Shown here piece after piece: positions 8,307 through 17,286 of a DNA stretch of 64,000 nucleotides; positions within the stretch are counted from its first letter, which is position 1, and every line of letters starts with the position of its first letter. The translations under genes and the position numbers were made by a program. The notes under the pieces are model-generated. The model had not been told where the DNA came from. It ran no database searches and saw nothing but the letters and a program-made list of their open reading frames with translations. The stretch lies in assembly GCA_016713875.1 (NCBI GenBank), contig JADJOI010000003.1, forward strand, positions 2,976,001 to 3,040,000, in the 5' to 3' direction. Source of the stretch: Flavobacteriales bacterium (GTDB lineage: Bacteria > Bacteroidota > Bacteroidia > Flavobacteriales_F > PHOS-HE28).

Positions 8307-8465
8307 ATGAAACTCGGCATGTGGGAGATCATCCTCATCGTTCTGGCGCTGCTGTTGTTGTTCGGCGGCAAGAAGATCCCCGAACTGATGCGCGGGCTGG
8401 GCAAGGGCATGAAGGAGTTCAAGGACGCGCAGAAAGGAGACGCGCCCTCGGACGAGAAGCGCTGA
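8307..8465 (+). CDS. tatA: Twin-arginine translocase subunit TatA/TatE
   Basis: A 52-residue protein that starts MKLGMWEIILIVLALLLLF. One membrane helix is followed by the family hinge GGKKIPELMRGLGKG, an amphipathic helix and a charged tail (DAPSDEKR). This is the TatA architecture: it oligomerises to let folded proteins cross the inner membrane. The conserved FGGKKIPEL with Gly-Lys at the hinge is diagnostic. It lies 16 bp upstream of gatA. No tatC is in the window. Confidence 0.93.
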   Translation: MKLGMWEIILIVLALLLLFGGKKIPELMRGLGKGMKEFKDAQKGDAPSDEKR

Positions 8466-8481
8466 GCCTGCCGATCCGCTG

Positions 8482-9894
8482 ATGCGCCCCACCCGCACCC
8501 TGCGTGAGGCCCGGGAGGCCATGGCCTCGGGGACCACGGTGCGCGCCCTCACCGAGGCGGCGCTCGCCGAGGCCCGGCGGCAGGCCCACCTCAACGCCTT
8601 TCTGGAGCTCTTCGAGGAGAGCGCGCTGGCGCAGGCCGACCGGGTGGATGCCGCGGTGCGCCAAGGCACGGCCGGACCGCTCGCCGGGCTGATGCTCAGC
8701 ATCAAGGACAACATCTGCTACAAGGACCACCGAGTGGGGGCCTCCAGCCGCATCCTGGAGGGCTTCACGAGCCTCTACAGCGCCACGGTGGTGGAACGGC
8801 TGTTGGCGGCCGGCGCGGTGATCATCGGCCGCACCAACTGCGACGAGTTCGCCATGGGCAGCAGCAACGAGAACAGCGCCTACGGGCCGGTGGCCAACCC
8901 GCTGGACCCCACGCGGGTGCCGGGCGGCTCCAGCGGTGGCGCCGCGGCCAGCGTGGCCGCCGGCATCGTGCATGCGGCCTTGGGCAGCGACACGGGCGGC
9001 AGCATCCGGCAGCCCGCCTCCTTCACCGGCACGGTGGGGCTGAAGCCCACCTACGGCCGGGTGAGCCGCTACGGCCTCATCGCCTTCGCCAGCAGCTTCG
9101 ACCAGATCGGGCCCTTCGCCCGCACGGTGGAGGATGCCACGGCGGTGTACAACGCCATGGCCGGGCAGGACCCGCTGGACAGCACCACCAGCGCCCGGCC
9201 CTCCCCGCCCGTCACGCTGCGCGATCCCGGCACCCTGCGCATCGCCTACTACCGCGAATGCGTGGAGCGCCCCGGGGTGGCCCCGGCGGTGCGCGAGGCG
9301 ATGACCGCCCTGGTGGAGCGCCTGCAGGCCGAAGGCCACCGGGTGGAACCCGCCGAACTGCCCCTGCTGGACCACCAGGTGCCCACGTACTACATCATCG
9401 CCACGGCCGAGGCCAGCAGCAACCTGGCCCGCTTCGACGGCATCCACTACGGGCACCGCAGCAAGGCCGCCAAAGGGGTGGAGGAGACCTACCGCCTGAG
9501 CCGCAGCGAGGGCTTCGGCCCGGAGGTGCAGCGTCGGATCCTGCTGGGCACCTTCGTGCTGAGCGCCGGTTACTACGACGCGTACTACGCCCAGGCCCAA
9601 CGCGTACGCCGGCTGATCCGCGATGCCACCCTGCGCACCCTGGCCGACCACGACCTGATCCTACTGCCCACCTGCCCCATCACCGCGTTCGAGCAGGGGG
9701 CGTTGACCGCCGACCCCATCGCCATGTATCTGCAGGACATCTTCACGGTACAGGCCAACCTGGCGGGCAACCCGGCCATCAGCGTGCCGCTGGGCACCGA
9801 TGGCCAGGGCCTGCCGTTCGGGGCGCAGCTCATGGCCGCCCCTTTTAGGGAGGAGGTGCTCCTGCGGGCCGCAGCCCACCTGCTGCCCGCCTGA
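8482..9894 (+). CDS. gatA: Aspartyl/glutamyl-tRNA amidotransferase subunit A
   Basis: A 470-residue amidase-signature enzyme. The Ser-cisSer-Lys triad is visible as Lys75 (SIKDN), Ser150 (PGGSSGG) and Ser174 (DTGGS), with the same spacing as in characterised GatA. It releases ammonia from glutamine, and GatB uses it to convert misacylated Glu-tRNA(Gln) or Asp-tRNA(Asn). The segment KPTYGRVSRYGLIAFASSFDQIGP is specific to GatA among amidases. gatB and gatC are not in the window, which is usual in Bacteroidota where they are scattered. Start ATG 8482. Confidence 0.93.
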   Translation: MRPTRTLREAREAMASGTTVRALTEAALAEARRQAHLNAFLELFEESALAQADRVDAAVRQGTAGPLAGLMLSIKDNICYKDHRVGASSRILEGFTSLYSATVVERLLAAGAVIIGRTNCDEFAMGSSNENSAYGPVANPLDPTRVPGGSSGGAAASVAAGIVHAALGSDTGGSIRQPASFTGTVGLKPTYGRVSRYGLIAFASSFDQIGPFARTVEDATAVYNAMAGQDPLDSTTSARPSPPVTLRDPGTLRIAYYRECVERPGVAPAVREAMTALVERLQAEGHRVEPAELPLLDHQVPTYYIIATAEASSNLARFDGIHYGHRSKAAKGVEETYRLSRSEGFGPEVQRRILLGTFVLSAGYYDAYYAQAQRVRRLIRDATLRTLADHDLILLPTCPITAFEQGALTADPIAMYLQDIFTVQANLAGNPAISVPLGTDGQGLPFGAQLMAAPFREEVLLRAAAHLLPA

Positions 9895-9939
9895 CCGGCA
9901 CGGGGTTATCCACACCCTGTTGGATCGGGGGCGATCCGC

Positions 9940-9947
9940 TACATTTG
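9940..9947 (+). promoter_or_regulatory. -7 promoter box for the DUF177-rpmF-plsX-fabH block (TACATTTG)
   Basis: Exact TAnnTTTG match 27 nt upstream of GTG 9975. It overlaps the TTG at 9945 that would otherwise extend the DUF177 frame, so it decides the start of that gene. A G/C-rich spacer and TTGGATC at 9920-9926 could form the upstream element. Confidence 0.6.
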
Positions 9948-9974
9948 CCCTTCGTTTTCCGAACGGGCACCGCC

Positions 9975-10487
9975 GTGCAAGCGCTCAAGGACCACTCCAT
10001 CGAATTCGTCGGGCTGAAGGACGGCCTGCACGACTTCCGGTTCGTGCTGGACGATGCCTTCTTCGCCGCCGCGGCCGACGAGGAGCTGCATGGCGGGGCC
10101 TGCACGGTGGACGTCAAGCTGGACAAGAACCCCAACCTGCTGGTGGCCGATCTGCACATCGCGGGCACCGTGCGCATGGACTGCGACCACTGCAACGCCC
10201 CGCTGGACCAGCCTGTGGACGGCAAGCTCCGGCAGGTGTACCACCTCAACGGCCGGCAGCGCTTCGACGGGGACGACGACGTGATCGGCCTGGACCCGGC
10301 GGACCATGCGATCCAGCTGAGCCACCCCATGTACGAGTGCCTGCGGCTGGCACTGCCGGCCCGGCGCGTGCACGCCCCGGGCGGGTGCGACCCGGCCGTG
10401 GACTCCATCCTGAACGAACAGCACGCAGGCCCGGCGGGGAACGACCCGCGCTGGTCCGCGCTCAACGCCTTGAAAGACAACCGCTGA
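9975..10487 (+). CDS. DUF177 (YceD) family protein
   Basis: A 170-residue protein of the YceD/DUF177 family, which typically sits directly upstream of rpmF and is linked to 23S rRNA accumulation. The segment LKDHSIEFVGLKDGLHDFRFVLDDAFF is the Bacteroidota N-terminal signature. A CxxC pair (CDHCNAPL) and two later cysteines (YECLRL, PGGCDP) are conserved in the family. Start chosen at GTG 9975 because the upstream TTG lies inside the promoter box. It begins the conserved block with rpmF, plsX, fabH, accB and accC. The precise biochemical role is not established. Confidence 0.88.
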   Translation: MQALKDHSIEFVGLKDGLHDFRFVLDDAFFAAAADEELHGGACTVDVKLDKNPNLLVADLHIAGTVRMDCDHCNAPLDQPVDGKLRQVYHLNGRQRFDGDDDVIGLDPADHAIQLSHPMYECLRLALPARRVHAPGGCDPAVDSILNEQHAGPAGNDPRWSALNALKDNR

Positions 10488-10503
10488 CCTGAACTCCTGA
10501 GCC

Positions 10504-10695
10504 ATGCCCAATCCGAAGCGACGCCATTCCAAGACCCGCACCATGAAGCGGCGCACCCACCAGCGCGCCGGCACCCCCACGGTGAGCAAGGACCCCAACA
10601 CGGGTGAGATGCACCTGCGCCACCGCGCCTACAAGGTGGGCGAGGACCTGTACTACCGCGGCAAGGTGGTGGTGAGCGGCACGGCCGCCGAGTGA
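10504..10695 (+). CDS. rpmF: 50S ribosomal protein L32
   Basis: A 63-residue basic protein that starts MPNPKRRHSKTRTMKRRTH, the universal L32 opening. It lacks the CxxC/CxxC zinc ribbon of some L32 types (the C- form). Binds 23S rRNA in the large subunit. Lies 16 bp after the DUF177 gene and 37 bp before plsX, the standard arrangement that ties ribosome and lipid synthesis genes. Confidence 0.97.
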   Translation: MPNPKRRHSKTRTMKRRTHQRAGTPTVSKDPNTGEMHLRHRAYKVGEDLYYRGKVVVSGTAAE

Positions 10696-10732
10696 ACCCA
10701 CCGGTGAGCTTTCTTCGCGCCTTCCGGCCACG

Positions 10733-11671
10733 ATGAGGATCGGACTGGACATCATGGGCAGCGACCATGGGCCCGAAGTGCCCATGAAGGGAGCCGTCAT
10801 GGCCGCCCGCGAGCTGCCGGCCGACGTGCAGCTGGTGCTGATCGGCGACCCGGAGGCCATCGCCGCCGGGCTGGCCCGTGAGGGCGTGGACCCCGCGCGC
10901 TTCGAGGTGGTGGCCAGCCACAACGACATCACCATGCAGGACAGCGCCACCAAGGCGCTGCAGTCGAAGCCGGAGAGCAGCATCAGCCTGGGCTTCGGGC
11001 TGATGAAGGCCGGCCGGCTGGACGCCTTCGCCAGCACGGGCAACACCGGCGCCATGCTGGTGGGCGCCGTGCTGAGCGTGAAACCGATCCCGGGCATCAT
11101 CCGCCCGTGCATCCCCAGTGTGGTGCCCAAAGAGAACGGACAGTACGGGATCATGCTCGACGTGGGGGCCAATGCCGACTGCAAGCCGGACGTCCTCACC
11201 CAGTTCGGGCTGCTGGGCCACCTGCTGGCCAAGCACGTGTACCACATCGACGAACCCAAGGTGGCCCTGCTCAACATCGGCGAGGAGGACAAGAAGGGCA
11301 ACGCCACCGCCCTGGCCGCCTACGGCCTGATGAAGGAGCAGACGCAGTACACCTTCATCGGCAACGTGGAAGGGCGCGACCTCTTCAACGACAAGGCCGA
11401 CGTGATGGTCACCGACGGCTTCACGGGCAACATCGTGCTGAAGGCGGTGGAAGCCTTCCACGACCTGCTGAAGCTGCGCGGGGTGCACGAGCCCTTCTTC
11501 GACCGGTTCGACTACGAGAACTACGGCGGCCTGCCCGTGCTGGGCGTGAACGGCAACGTCATCATCGGCCACGGCATCAGCAACGAGGTCACCATCAAGA
11601 ACATGGTCCTGTTCACCCGCGACGTGGTGGAGAGCCGCTTGAACGACCGCATCCGCGAAGCGCTGGTATGA
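10733..11671 (+). CDS. plsX: Phosphate acyltransferase PlsX
   Basis: A 312-residue enzyme that converts acyl-ACP to acyl-phosphate, the first step of phospholipid synthesis with PlsY. The N-terminal RIGLDIMGSDHGPEVPMKG and the later STGNTGAMLVGA, LLNIGEEDKKGN and MVTDGFTGNIVLKA segments are PlsX signatures. The usual MGGD reads MGSD here. Overlaps fabH by 4 bp (ATGA). Confidence 0.95.
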   Translation: MRIGLDIMGSDHGPEVPMKGAVMAARELPADVQLVLIGDPEAIAAGLAREGVDPARFEVVASHNDITMQDSATKALQSKPESSISLGFGLMKAGRLDAFASTGNTGAMLVGAVLSVKPIPGIIRPCIPSVVPKENGQYGIMLDVGANADCKPDVLTQFGLLGHLLAKHVYHIDEPKVALLNIGEEDKKGNATALAAYGLMKEQTQYTFIGNVEGRDLFNDKADVMVTDGFTGNIVLKAVEAFHDLLKLRGVHEPFFDRFDYENYGGLPVLGVNGNVIIGHGISNEVTIKNMVLFTRDVVESRLNDRIREALV

Positions 11672-12663
11672 GCCGCCGCATCACCGCCGCCGTCACCGCC
11701 GTGCATGGCTGGGTGCCCGACCGGGTGCTGAGCAACCACGACCTGGAGCACATGGTGGACACCAACGATGCGTGGATCACCGAACGGACGGGCATCAAGG
11801 AGCGGCGCATCATGGACCGAGGGGTGGGCACCTCGGAGGTCGGGGTGCGGAGCGTGCAGGCCATCTGTGAGAAGCGGGGGATCGACCCCAAGGAGATCGA
11901 CCTGCTGATCTGCGCCACGGTGACGCCGGACCACCAGTTCCCGGCCACGGCGAACATCATCTGCGACCGGATCGGCGCGAAGAACGCCTGGGGCTTCGAC
12001 CTGATGGCGGCCTGCAGCGGCTTCCTCTACGGCCTTACGGTCGCAGCCCAGTTCATCGAATCGGGTAAATACCGCAAGGTGGTGGTGGTGGGCGCCGACA
12101 AGATGAGCAGCATCATCGACTACCAGGACCGGGCCACCTGCATCATCTTCGGGGATGGCGGGGGTGCGGTGCTGCTGGAACCCAATGAGGAGGGCCTCGG
12201 GATCCTGGACAGCGCATTGCACGCCGATGGCTCGGGCTGCCAGTTCCTGCACCAGAAGGCGGGCGGCTCGGTGAAGCCCGCCACCATCCGCACGGTGGAG
12301 GCGCGCGAGCACAACGTGTTCCAGGAGGGCAAGTCCGTGTTCAAGTTCGCCGTCACCAACATGGCCGACGTGAGCGCCCAGGTGATGGAGCGCAACGGGC
12401 TCACCGCGGCGGACATCACCTGGCTGGTGCCGCACCAGGCCAACCTGCGCATCATCGACGCCACGGCGCGCCGCATGGGCTTGGACGACAGCAAGGTGAT
12501 GATCAACATCGGGCGGTACGGCAACACCACGGCGGGCACGCTGCCCCTGTGCCTGTGGGAATGGGAGCCCCGATTGAAGAAGGGTGACAACCTGATCCTC
12601 AGCGCCTTCGGTGGCGGATTCACCTGGGGGGCGGTGTACCTGAAATGGGCCTACGGGGGGTGA
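11668..12663 (+). CDS. fabH: 3-oxoacyl-ACP synthase III (beta-ketoacyl-ACP synthase III)
   Basis: A 331-residue thiolase-fold enzyme that condenses acetyl-CoA with malonyl-ACP to start fatty-acid synthesis. The catalytic triad is Cys116 (MAACSGFLYG), His256 (VPHQANLR) and Asn286 (GRYGNTTAG). The N-terminal TERTGIKERRI is typical. Start ATG 11668 overlaps the plsX stop, so the two are translationally coupled. It is followed by accB and accC, which help supply the malonyl-CoA for the same reaction. Confidence 0.96.
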   Translation: MSRRITAAVTAVHGWVPDRVLSNHDLEHMVDTNDAWITERTGIKERRIMDRGVGTSEVGVRSVQAICEKRGIDPKEIDLLICATVTPDHQFPATANIICDRIGAKNAWGFDLMAACSGFLYGLTVAAQFIESGKYRKVVVVGADKMSSIIDYQDRATCIIFGDGGGAVLLEPNEEGLGILDSALHADGSGCQFLHQKAGGSVKPATIRTVEAREHNVFQEGKSVFKFAVTNMADVSAQVMERNGLTAADITWLVPHQANLRIIDATARRMGLDDSKVMINIGRYGNTTAGTLPLCLWEWEPRLKKGDNLILSAFGGGFTWGAVYLKWAYGG

Positions 12664-12677
12664 ACCCCGGGACGTGA

Positions 12678-12685
12678 TACATTGG
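12678..12685 (+). promoter_or_regulatory. Weak -7-like box upstream of accB (TACATTGG)
   Basis: One mismatch from TAnnTTTG, in the 67-bp gap between fabH and accB, 45 nt before the accB ATG. It may give accBC a separate transcript. Confidence 0.3.
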
Positions 12686-12730
12686 CGGTCCTTTGGCGGC
12701 CGACCGACCGCCGGAACGGCTGAACGAACA

Positions 12731-13222
12731 ATGAGCGAACCGATGAACCTAGCGCAGATCCAGGAGCTGATCAAGTTCGTCGCCAAGAGCGGCGTAAGCG
12801 AGGTGGAGATCGAGCAGAAGGACTTCAAGATCACGATCAAGACCCCGGCGGGCAGGAAGGAGGTGCAGGTGATCGCCGCACCGGCCCCGGTCTATGCGCC
12901 ACCCGCTCCGGTGGCGGCCGCTCCGGTGGCAGCCCCGGCCCCACCCCCAGCAGCGCCGGCCCCCGCCAAGGAGGAAAGCCGCTACGTGACGGTGAAGGCG
13001 CCCATGATCGGCACCTTCTACCGCGCTGCGGGCCCTGGCAAACCGGTGTTCGTCAACGTGGGCGACAGCATCGAGAAGGGCAAGCCCATCTGCATCATCG
13101 AGGCCATGAAGCTCTTCAACGAGATCGAGAGCGACGTTTCCGGCAAGATCGTGAAGGTGCTGGTGGACGATGCCAAGCCCGTGGAGTACGATCAGCCACT
13201 GTTCCTTGTCGATCCGTCTTAG
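12731..13222 (+). CDS. accB: Biotin carboxyl carrier protein of acetyl-CoA carboxylase
   Basis: A 163-residue protein. An N-terminal helical domain (MNLAQIQELIKFVAKSGVSEVEIEQKDFKITIKT) is joined by an Ala/Pro linker (about residues 50-80, APAPVYAPPAPVAAAP) to the biotinyl domain. The biotin-accepting Lys is residue 127 in EAMKLFNEIE. It carries CO2 between biotin carboxylase and carboxyltransferase in malonyl-CoA synthesis. ATG 12731 fits the family N-terminus. A palindromic repeat (13227-13345) separates it from accC. Confidence 0.96.
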   Translation: MSEPMNLAQIQELIKFVAKSGVSEVEIEQKDFKITIKTPAGRKEVQVIAAPAPVYAPPAPVAAAPVAAPAPPPAAPAPAKEESRYVTVKAPMIGTFYRAAGPGKPVFVNVGDSIEKGKPICIIEAMKLFNEIESDVSGKIVKVLVDDAKPVEYDQPLFLVDPS

Positions 13223-13226
13223 CCTA

Positions 13227-13345
13227 TTCACCACAGAGGCACAGAGAGCACGGAGGAATGCCAGAAAGGCACGCAGGCACCCCCTCAGCTCAGTCGGCCG
13301 TGGTGATGTTCGACTTCTCCGTGTCCTCCGTGCCTCTGTGTTGAA
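13227..13345. repeat. REP-like palindrome between accB and accC (CACCACAGAGG family)
   Basis: The left arm (13227-13257) begins TTCACCACAGAGGCACAG and pairs with the right arm (13315-13345), whose reverse complement begins TTCAACACAGAGGCACGG. The arms are 31 bp with about 5 mismatches by eye. The 57-bp centre shows no gene. It splits accB from accC, which are normally adjacent. The arm shares the skeleton CACCrCAGmGGCrCAGmG with the inverted repeats bounding the GxxExxY gene at 22647-23111. Confidence 0.75.
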
Positions 13346-13363
13346 CCAGACCGGAAGCATCCC

Positions 13364-14710
<1,347 letters not shown>

Positions 14711-14772
14711 GGGGTGAGAGGACCGGCCGTTCCGGCACCGGCAACGGGCATCCGCAGCGTGGGCGGGCGGCC

Positions 14773-14780
14773 TACCTTCA
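14773..14780 (+). promoter_or_regulatory. -7-like box (TACCTTCA) almost abutting a start codon
   Basis: Matches TAnnTTnn with the frequent C variant seen in this window. It ends 4 nt before ATG 14785, so a transcript started from it would be leaderless or nearly so. Confidence 0.4.
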
Positions 14781-14784
14781 CAGC

Positions 14785-15315
14785 ATGCGGTGGCCTCTGC
14801 CGATCGTCCTGCTCCTGCTGTCCATGGCGCTGCGCGCCCAAGAGGCGGCCACCGACCGGGTGGAGCCCGCCACCATCACCATCGGACCGGGCCTGGGCTT
14901 GGACTTCGGCGGGTTGGGCGCACAGCTCAGCGGGCGTCCTCTGCCGATGCTGAACCTGCTGCTGGGCGTGGGCTACAACCTGAACGGGGCGGGCATCAAC
15001 GCCGGCGCGGCCTGGCGCATGCTGCCGAAGAAGCGGTTCTGCCCGTATCTGGTGGGGTTGTACGGCTACAACGGGGTGATCAACATCCGGAACGATGAGG
15101 AGTACACGAAGACGTACTACGGTCCGTCGGCGGGTTTGGGGCTCGAGATCCATCCGCGGCGGCGCAGCGGACACCTGCAGCTGGCGGTGTTCCTGCCGTT
15201 CCGCTCGGCGGAGTTCAACGACGATCTGGAGCGCGTGAAGGCCGACCCGGTGGTGGACCTGCGCGCCGAGCCCCTACCGGTCGCCTTTTCCCTGGGCTAC
15301 CACTTCGGCCTCTGA
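14785..15315 (+). CDS. Secreted beta-barrel-like protein of unknown function
   Basis: A 176-residue protein with a signal peptide (MRWPLPIVLLLLSMALRAQ) and a mature part rich in alternating aromatic and Gly residues: ITIGPGLGLDFGGLGAQLSG, LLGVGYNLNGAGINAGAAWRM, PYLVGLYGYNGV, YYGPSAGLGLEIH. It ends LPVAFSLGYHFGL, with a terminal aromatic-x-Leu typical of outer-membrane beta-barrels. No family is recognised. Its 3' end overlaps the convergent glycosyltransferase gene by 42 bp. Confidence 0.7.
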   Translation: MRWPLPIVLLLLSMALRAQEAATDRVEPATITIGPGLGLDFGGLGAQLSGRPLPMLNLLLGVGYNLNGAGINAGAAWRMLPKKRFCPYLVGLYGYNGVINIRNDEEYTKTYYGPSAGLGLEIHPRRRSGHLQLAVFLPFRSAEFNDDLERVKADPVVDLRAEPLPVAFSLGYHFGL

Positions 15316-16788
15316 GCCGGGCCGGGACAGGCGCCGGGCGGTGAGGCCATGGGCCGTGGCCTGCACCAGCAGCGCGCGCGTTGCGCCCAGTTCGTGGAGC
15401 ACCTGGACCGCCTCAGCTTCGTCGGCCACGGGGCGGGTATTGCGGCGGGCGTACCACTGCAGCTGCGGCTCCGAGGGGATGCCTTGCAGCAGCACCACCT
15501 CGTCCGGCCGCGCGAGGTGGGCGATCACGCGGCCCTGCTCCCAGGCCATGGCGTAAGGAGTACCGGTGGACCGGCCATCGCCGGGGCGGTTGAGCCGGGT
15601 GTAGGCCAGCACGCCCAGCAGCACGGTGGCGGCCAGGGGCCACAGGAGCCGTGCCGGTCGCTCGCGGGCGAAGGCCACCAGCGCCCATGCCGCGGCGGTG
15701 CACAGCGCGAAGCCCGGCTTCAGCAGGGCGAACTCGTGGATGGCGTAGCGCGTGAACACCAGCAGGTACAGCGCCGCGGGCAGGAGGGTCGATACAAGTA
15801 CGGTCCGCAGGGGCCGCCAGCGCGGCCGGGCGAGCAGGACGGTGCCCGCCAGCAGCAACAGCAGCGGCCCCCAGGCGGTGAGGAGGTTGCGGCCCATGTG
15901 GGCCAGGCCGTCGCCCACACCGGCCGACGCCTCCCCCGGCATCACGCCCCGCTCGGCGTAGCGATGGAGGTAGTAGGCCCACAGGTCATCGGCACCCACC
16001 ACCGAGGCGTAGAGGCCCAGGCACAGCCCGGTGACCACGGCGGCCACGGCGACCAGGGCCAGGGCGGCCCGCCCCCACGCGGCCTCCCCCTCTTTCCTCC
16101 AGCGCAGCAGGAACAGACCGGCCAAAACGGGCACCACGAAGGCGGCCACCCACTCGGTGGCGGCCAGGGTGGCTGTGGCGGCCAGCAGCGGCAGGGCCCA
16201 CCGCCAGGACGGCCGTGGAGCGCGCCACAGGCCGGCGAAGGCGTGCAGGCACCAGGCCCAGGGCAGCTGCGCGGCCATGTCGCTCATATACACGTTGCCG
16301 TGGTACCACAGTGGCGCCGGCATCAGCAGGTAGAGGGTGGCGGCCACCACGCCGAGCGTCCAGCGCCGCGGGTCGGGGGCCTGCATGCGCGCGAGGAAGG
16401 CCGCGAGCAGCCAGGCGGTGAGGGCGTGCAGGAGGAGGTTGACGAGCTGTAGGGCCAGGGCGGTGGGCGCGGTGCCCGACAGCGCGAACACGGCGGCCGG
16501 GGCCCAGTAGGCCAGGGGCAGGTGCGAGAGGTAGTAGTAGATGCCGTCGGCCTCGGTGAGGTCGTAGTGCAGGCCGGTGACCCCGCGGTCGCCAGGGTGG
16601 GGCCAAGTGACCGCCGGGCAGCCATGGTGGCGCAGGAACCCGTCCTGCCGCCACACTTCCTGCACGATGAGGACCAGGGCGGTGCAGAACTCGTGGTTCT
16701 TGCTCAATGGCCGGTCCAGCTGCGGCAGGCGGACCAGCACGCTGAGGGCGAAGGCGGCGAGCAGCGCGAACGCGGCGGTACGAGGCAC
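15274..16788 (-). CDS. GT-C type membrane glycosyltransferase (ArnT/PMT-like)
   Basis: A 504-residue membrane protein with many hydrophobic helices. The N-terminal loop after helix 1 contains RLPQLDRPLSKNHEFCTA, the acidic/aromatic first periplasmic loop expected of GT39/ArnT-like enzymes that transfer sugars from polyprenyl phosphates. A second loop (HYDLTEADGIYYYLSHLPLAYW) and the soluble C-terminal part (YARRNTRPVADEAEAVQVL) follow. Acceptor unknown. The start is GTG 16788; a TAGTTTCG box at 16793-16800 ends 4 nt upstream, suggesting a leaderless message. Confidence 0.75.
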   Translation of the reverse strand: MPRTAAFALLAAFALSVLVRLPQLDRPLSKNHEFCTALVLIVQEVWRQDGFLRHHGCPAVTWPHPGDRGVTGLHYDLTEADGIYYYLSHLPLAYWAPAAVFALSGTAPTALALQLVNLLLHALTAWLLAAFLARMQAPDPRRWTLGVVAATLYLLMPAPLWYHGNVYMSDMAAQLPWAWCLHAFAGLWRAPRPSWRWALPLLAATATLAATEWVAAFVVPVLAGLFLLRWRKEGEAAWGRAALALVAVAAVVTGLCLGLYASVVGADDLWAYYLHRYAERGVMPGEASAGVGDGLAHMGRNLLTAWGPLLLLLAGTVLLARPRWRPLRTVLVSTLLPAALYLLVFTRYAIHEFALLKPGFALCTAAAWALVAFARERPARLLWPLAATVLLGVLAYTRLNRPGDGRSTGTPYAMAWEQGRVIAHLARPDEVVLLQGIPSEPQLQWYARRNTRPVADEAEAVQVLHELGATRALLVQATAHGLTARRLSRPGSEAEVVAQGKGDR

Positions 16789-16884
16789 CCGCCGAAACTA
16801 GGTGTTGGCCTGCACCCTCTCCCCATCAGCATCGCCAATGGAACGACCACCCACCCTCCTCGCGCGGCCAGCACGGTCTCCACT

Positions 16885-17094
16885 TCAGCCTTGGCCCGCA
16901 TGGTCGCGCTTGCGGATGATGAAGTTGCCCTTGGCCTCGCCCCGTTCGTGTTCGGCCGGCGGGTTCAGCTCGATGTCGCGCAGGAAGCTCTTCAAGCGCT
17001 CCCACGGGCTCAGGGCCAGGAACTCCCGCTCGCGCCGGGCGTTGCTCTCCTCCTTGGTCTCGAAGCGGATCTCGGGCTTGCCGGGCTCGGCCAT
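16885..17094 (-). CDS. Small conserved hypothetical protein
   Basis: A 69-residue, highly charged soluble protein: MAEPGKPEIRFETKEESNARR, then FLALSPWERLKSFLRDIELN and a basic C-terminus (NFIIRKRDHAGQG). The pattern of an acidic N-part, an LSPxERL helix and a final FIIRK reminds me of small Bacteroidota proteins of unknown role, but I cannot name a family. It has its own TACCTTCG box (17100-17107) that ends 5 nt before the ATG. Confidence 0.6.
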   Translation of the reverse strand: MAEPGKPEIRFETKEESNARREREFLALSPWERLKSFLRDIELNPPAEHERGEAKGNFIIRKRDHAGQG

Positions 17095-17099
17095 GGTCC

Positions 17100-17107
17100 C
17101 GAAGGTA
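17100..17107 (-). promoter_or_regulatory. -7-like box (TACCTTCG) abutting a start codon
   Basis: Minus-strand TACCTTCG, one mismatch from TAnnTTTG, with its 3' end 5 nt from the ATG of the 69-residue gene. It lies in the 33-bp gap after the 52-residue gene. Confidence 0.4.
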
Positions 17108-17127
17108 TGGCGGACCGGGGGCGGGCC

Positions 17128-17286
17128 TCAGGGCTCCAGCCCCACGATCTTGCCGTCCTTCATCACCCACACCTTGGTGCCGTGCATCCTGGCCACGCGG
17201 CGGGCTTCCTTGGCGGAACGCTTCAGGGCGCGGGTGATCGTGGCGAAGTAGTCGTCCGCTTCAGTCTTTTGCTTGGCCCTGCTCAT
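17128..17286 (-). CDS. 52-residue basic protein coupled to a zeta-like kinase (candidate antitoxin)
   Basis: The frame reads MSRAKQKTEADDYFATITRA, then a basic helix LKRSAKEARRVARMHG and a beta-like end TKVWVMKDGKIVGLEP. The ATG overlaps the stop codon of the zeta-like gene (ATGA, 17283-17286), so the two are translationally coupled. Small proteins ending in a WxxKDGKIV-type strand next to zeta-like kinases are something I recall from other bacteria; calling it an antitoxin is inference. No other domain is visible. Confidence 0.6.
   Translation of the reverse strand: MSRAKQKTEADDYFATITRALKRSAKEARRVARMHGTKVWVMKDGKIVGLEP

Noticed and set aside
9945..9974. TTG start for the DUF177 gene
   Set aside because: It lies inside the TACATTTG promoter box; GTG 9975 fits the family N-terminus.
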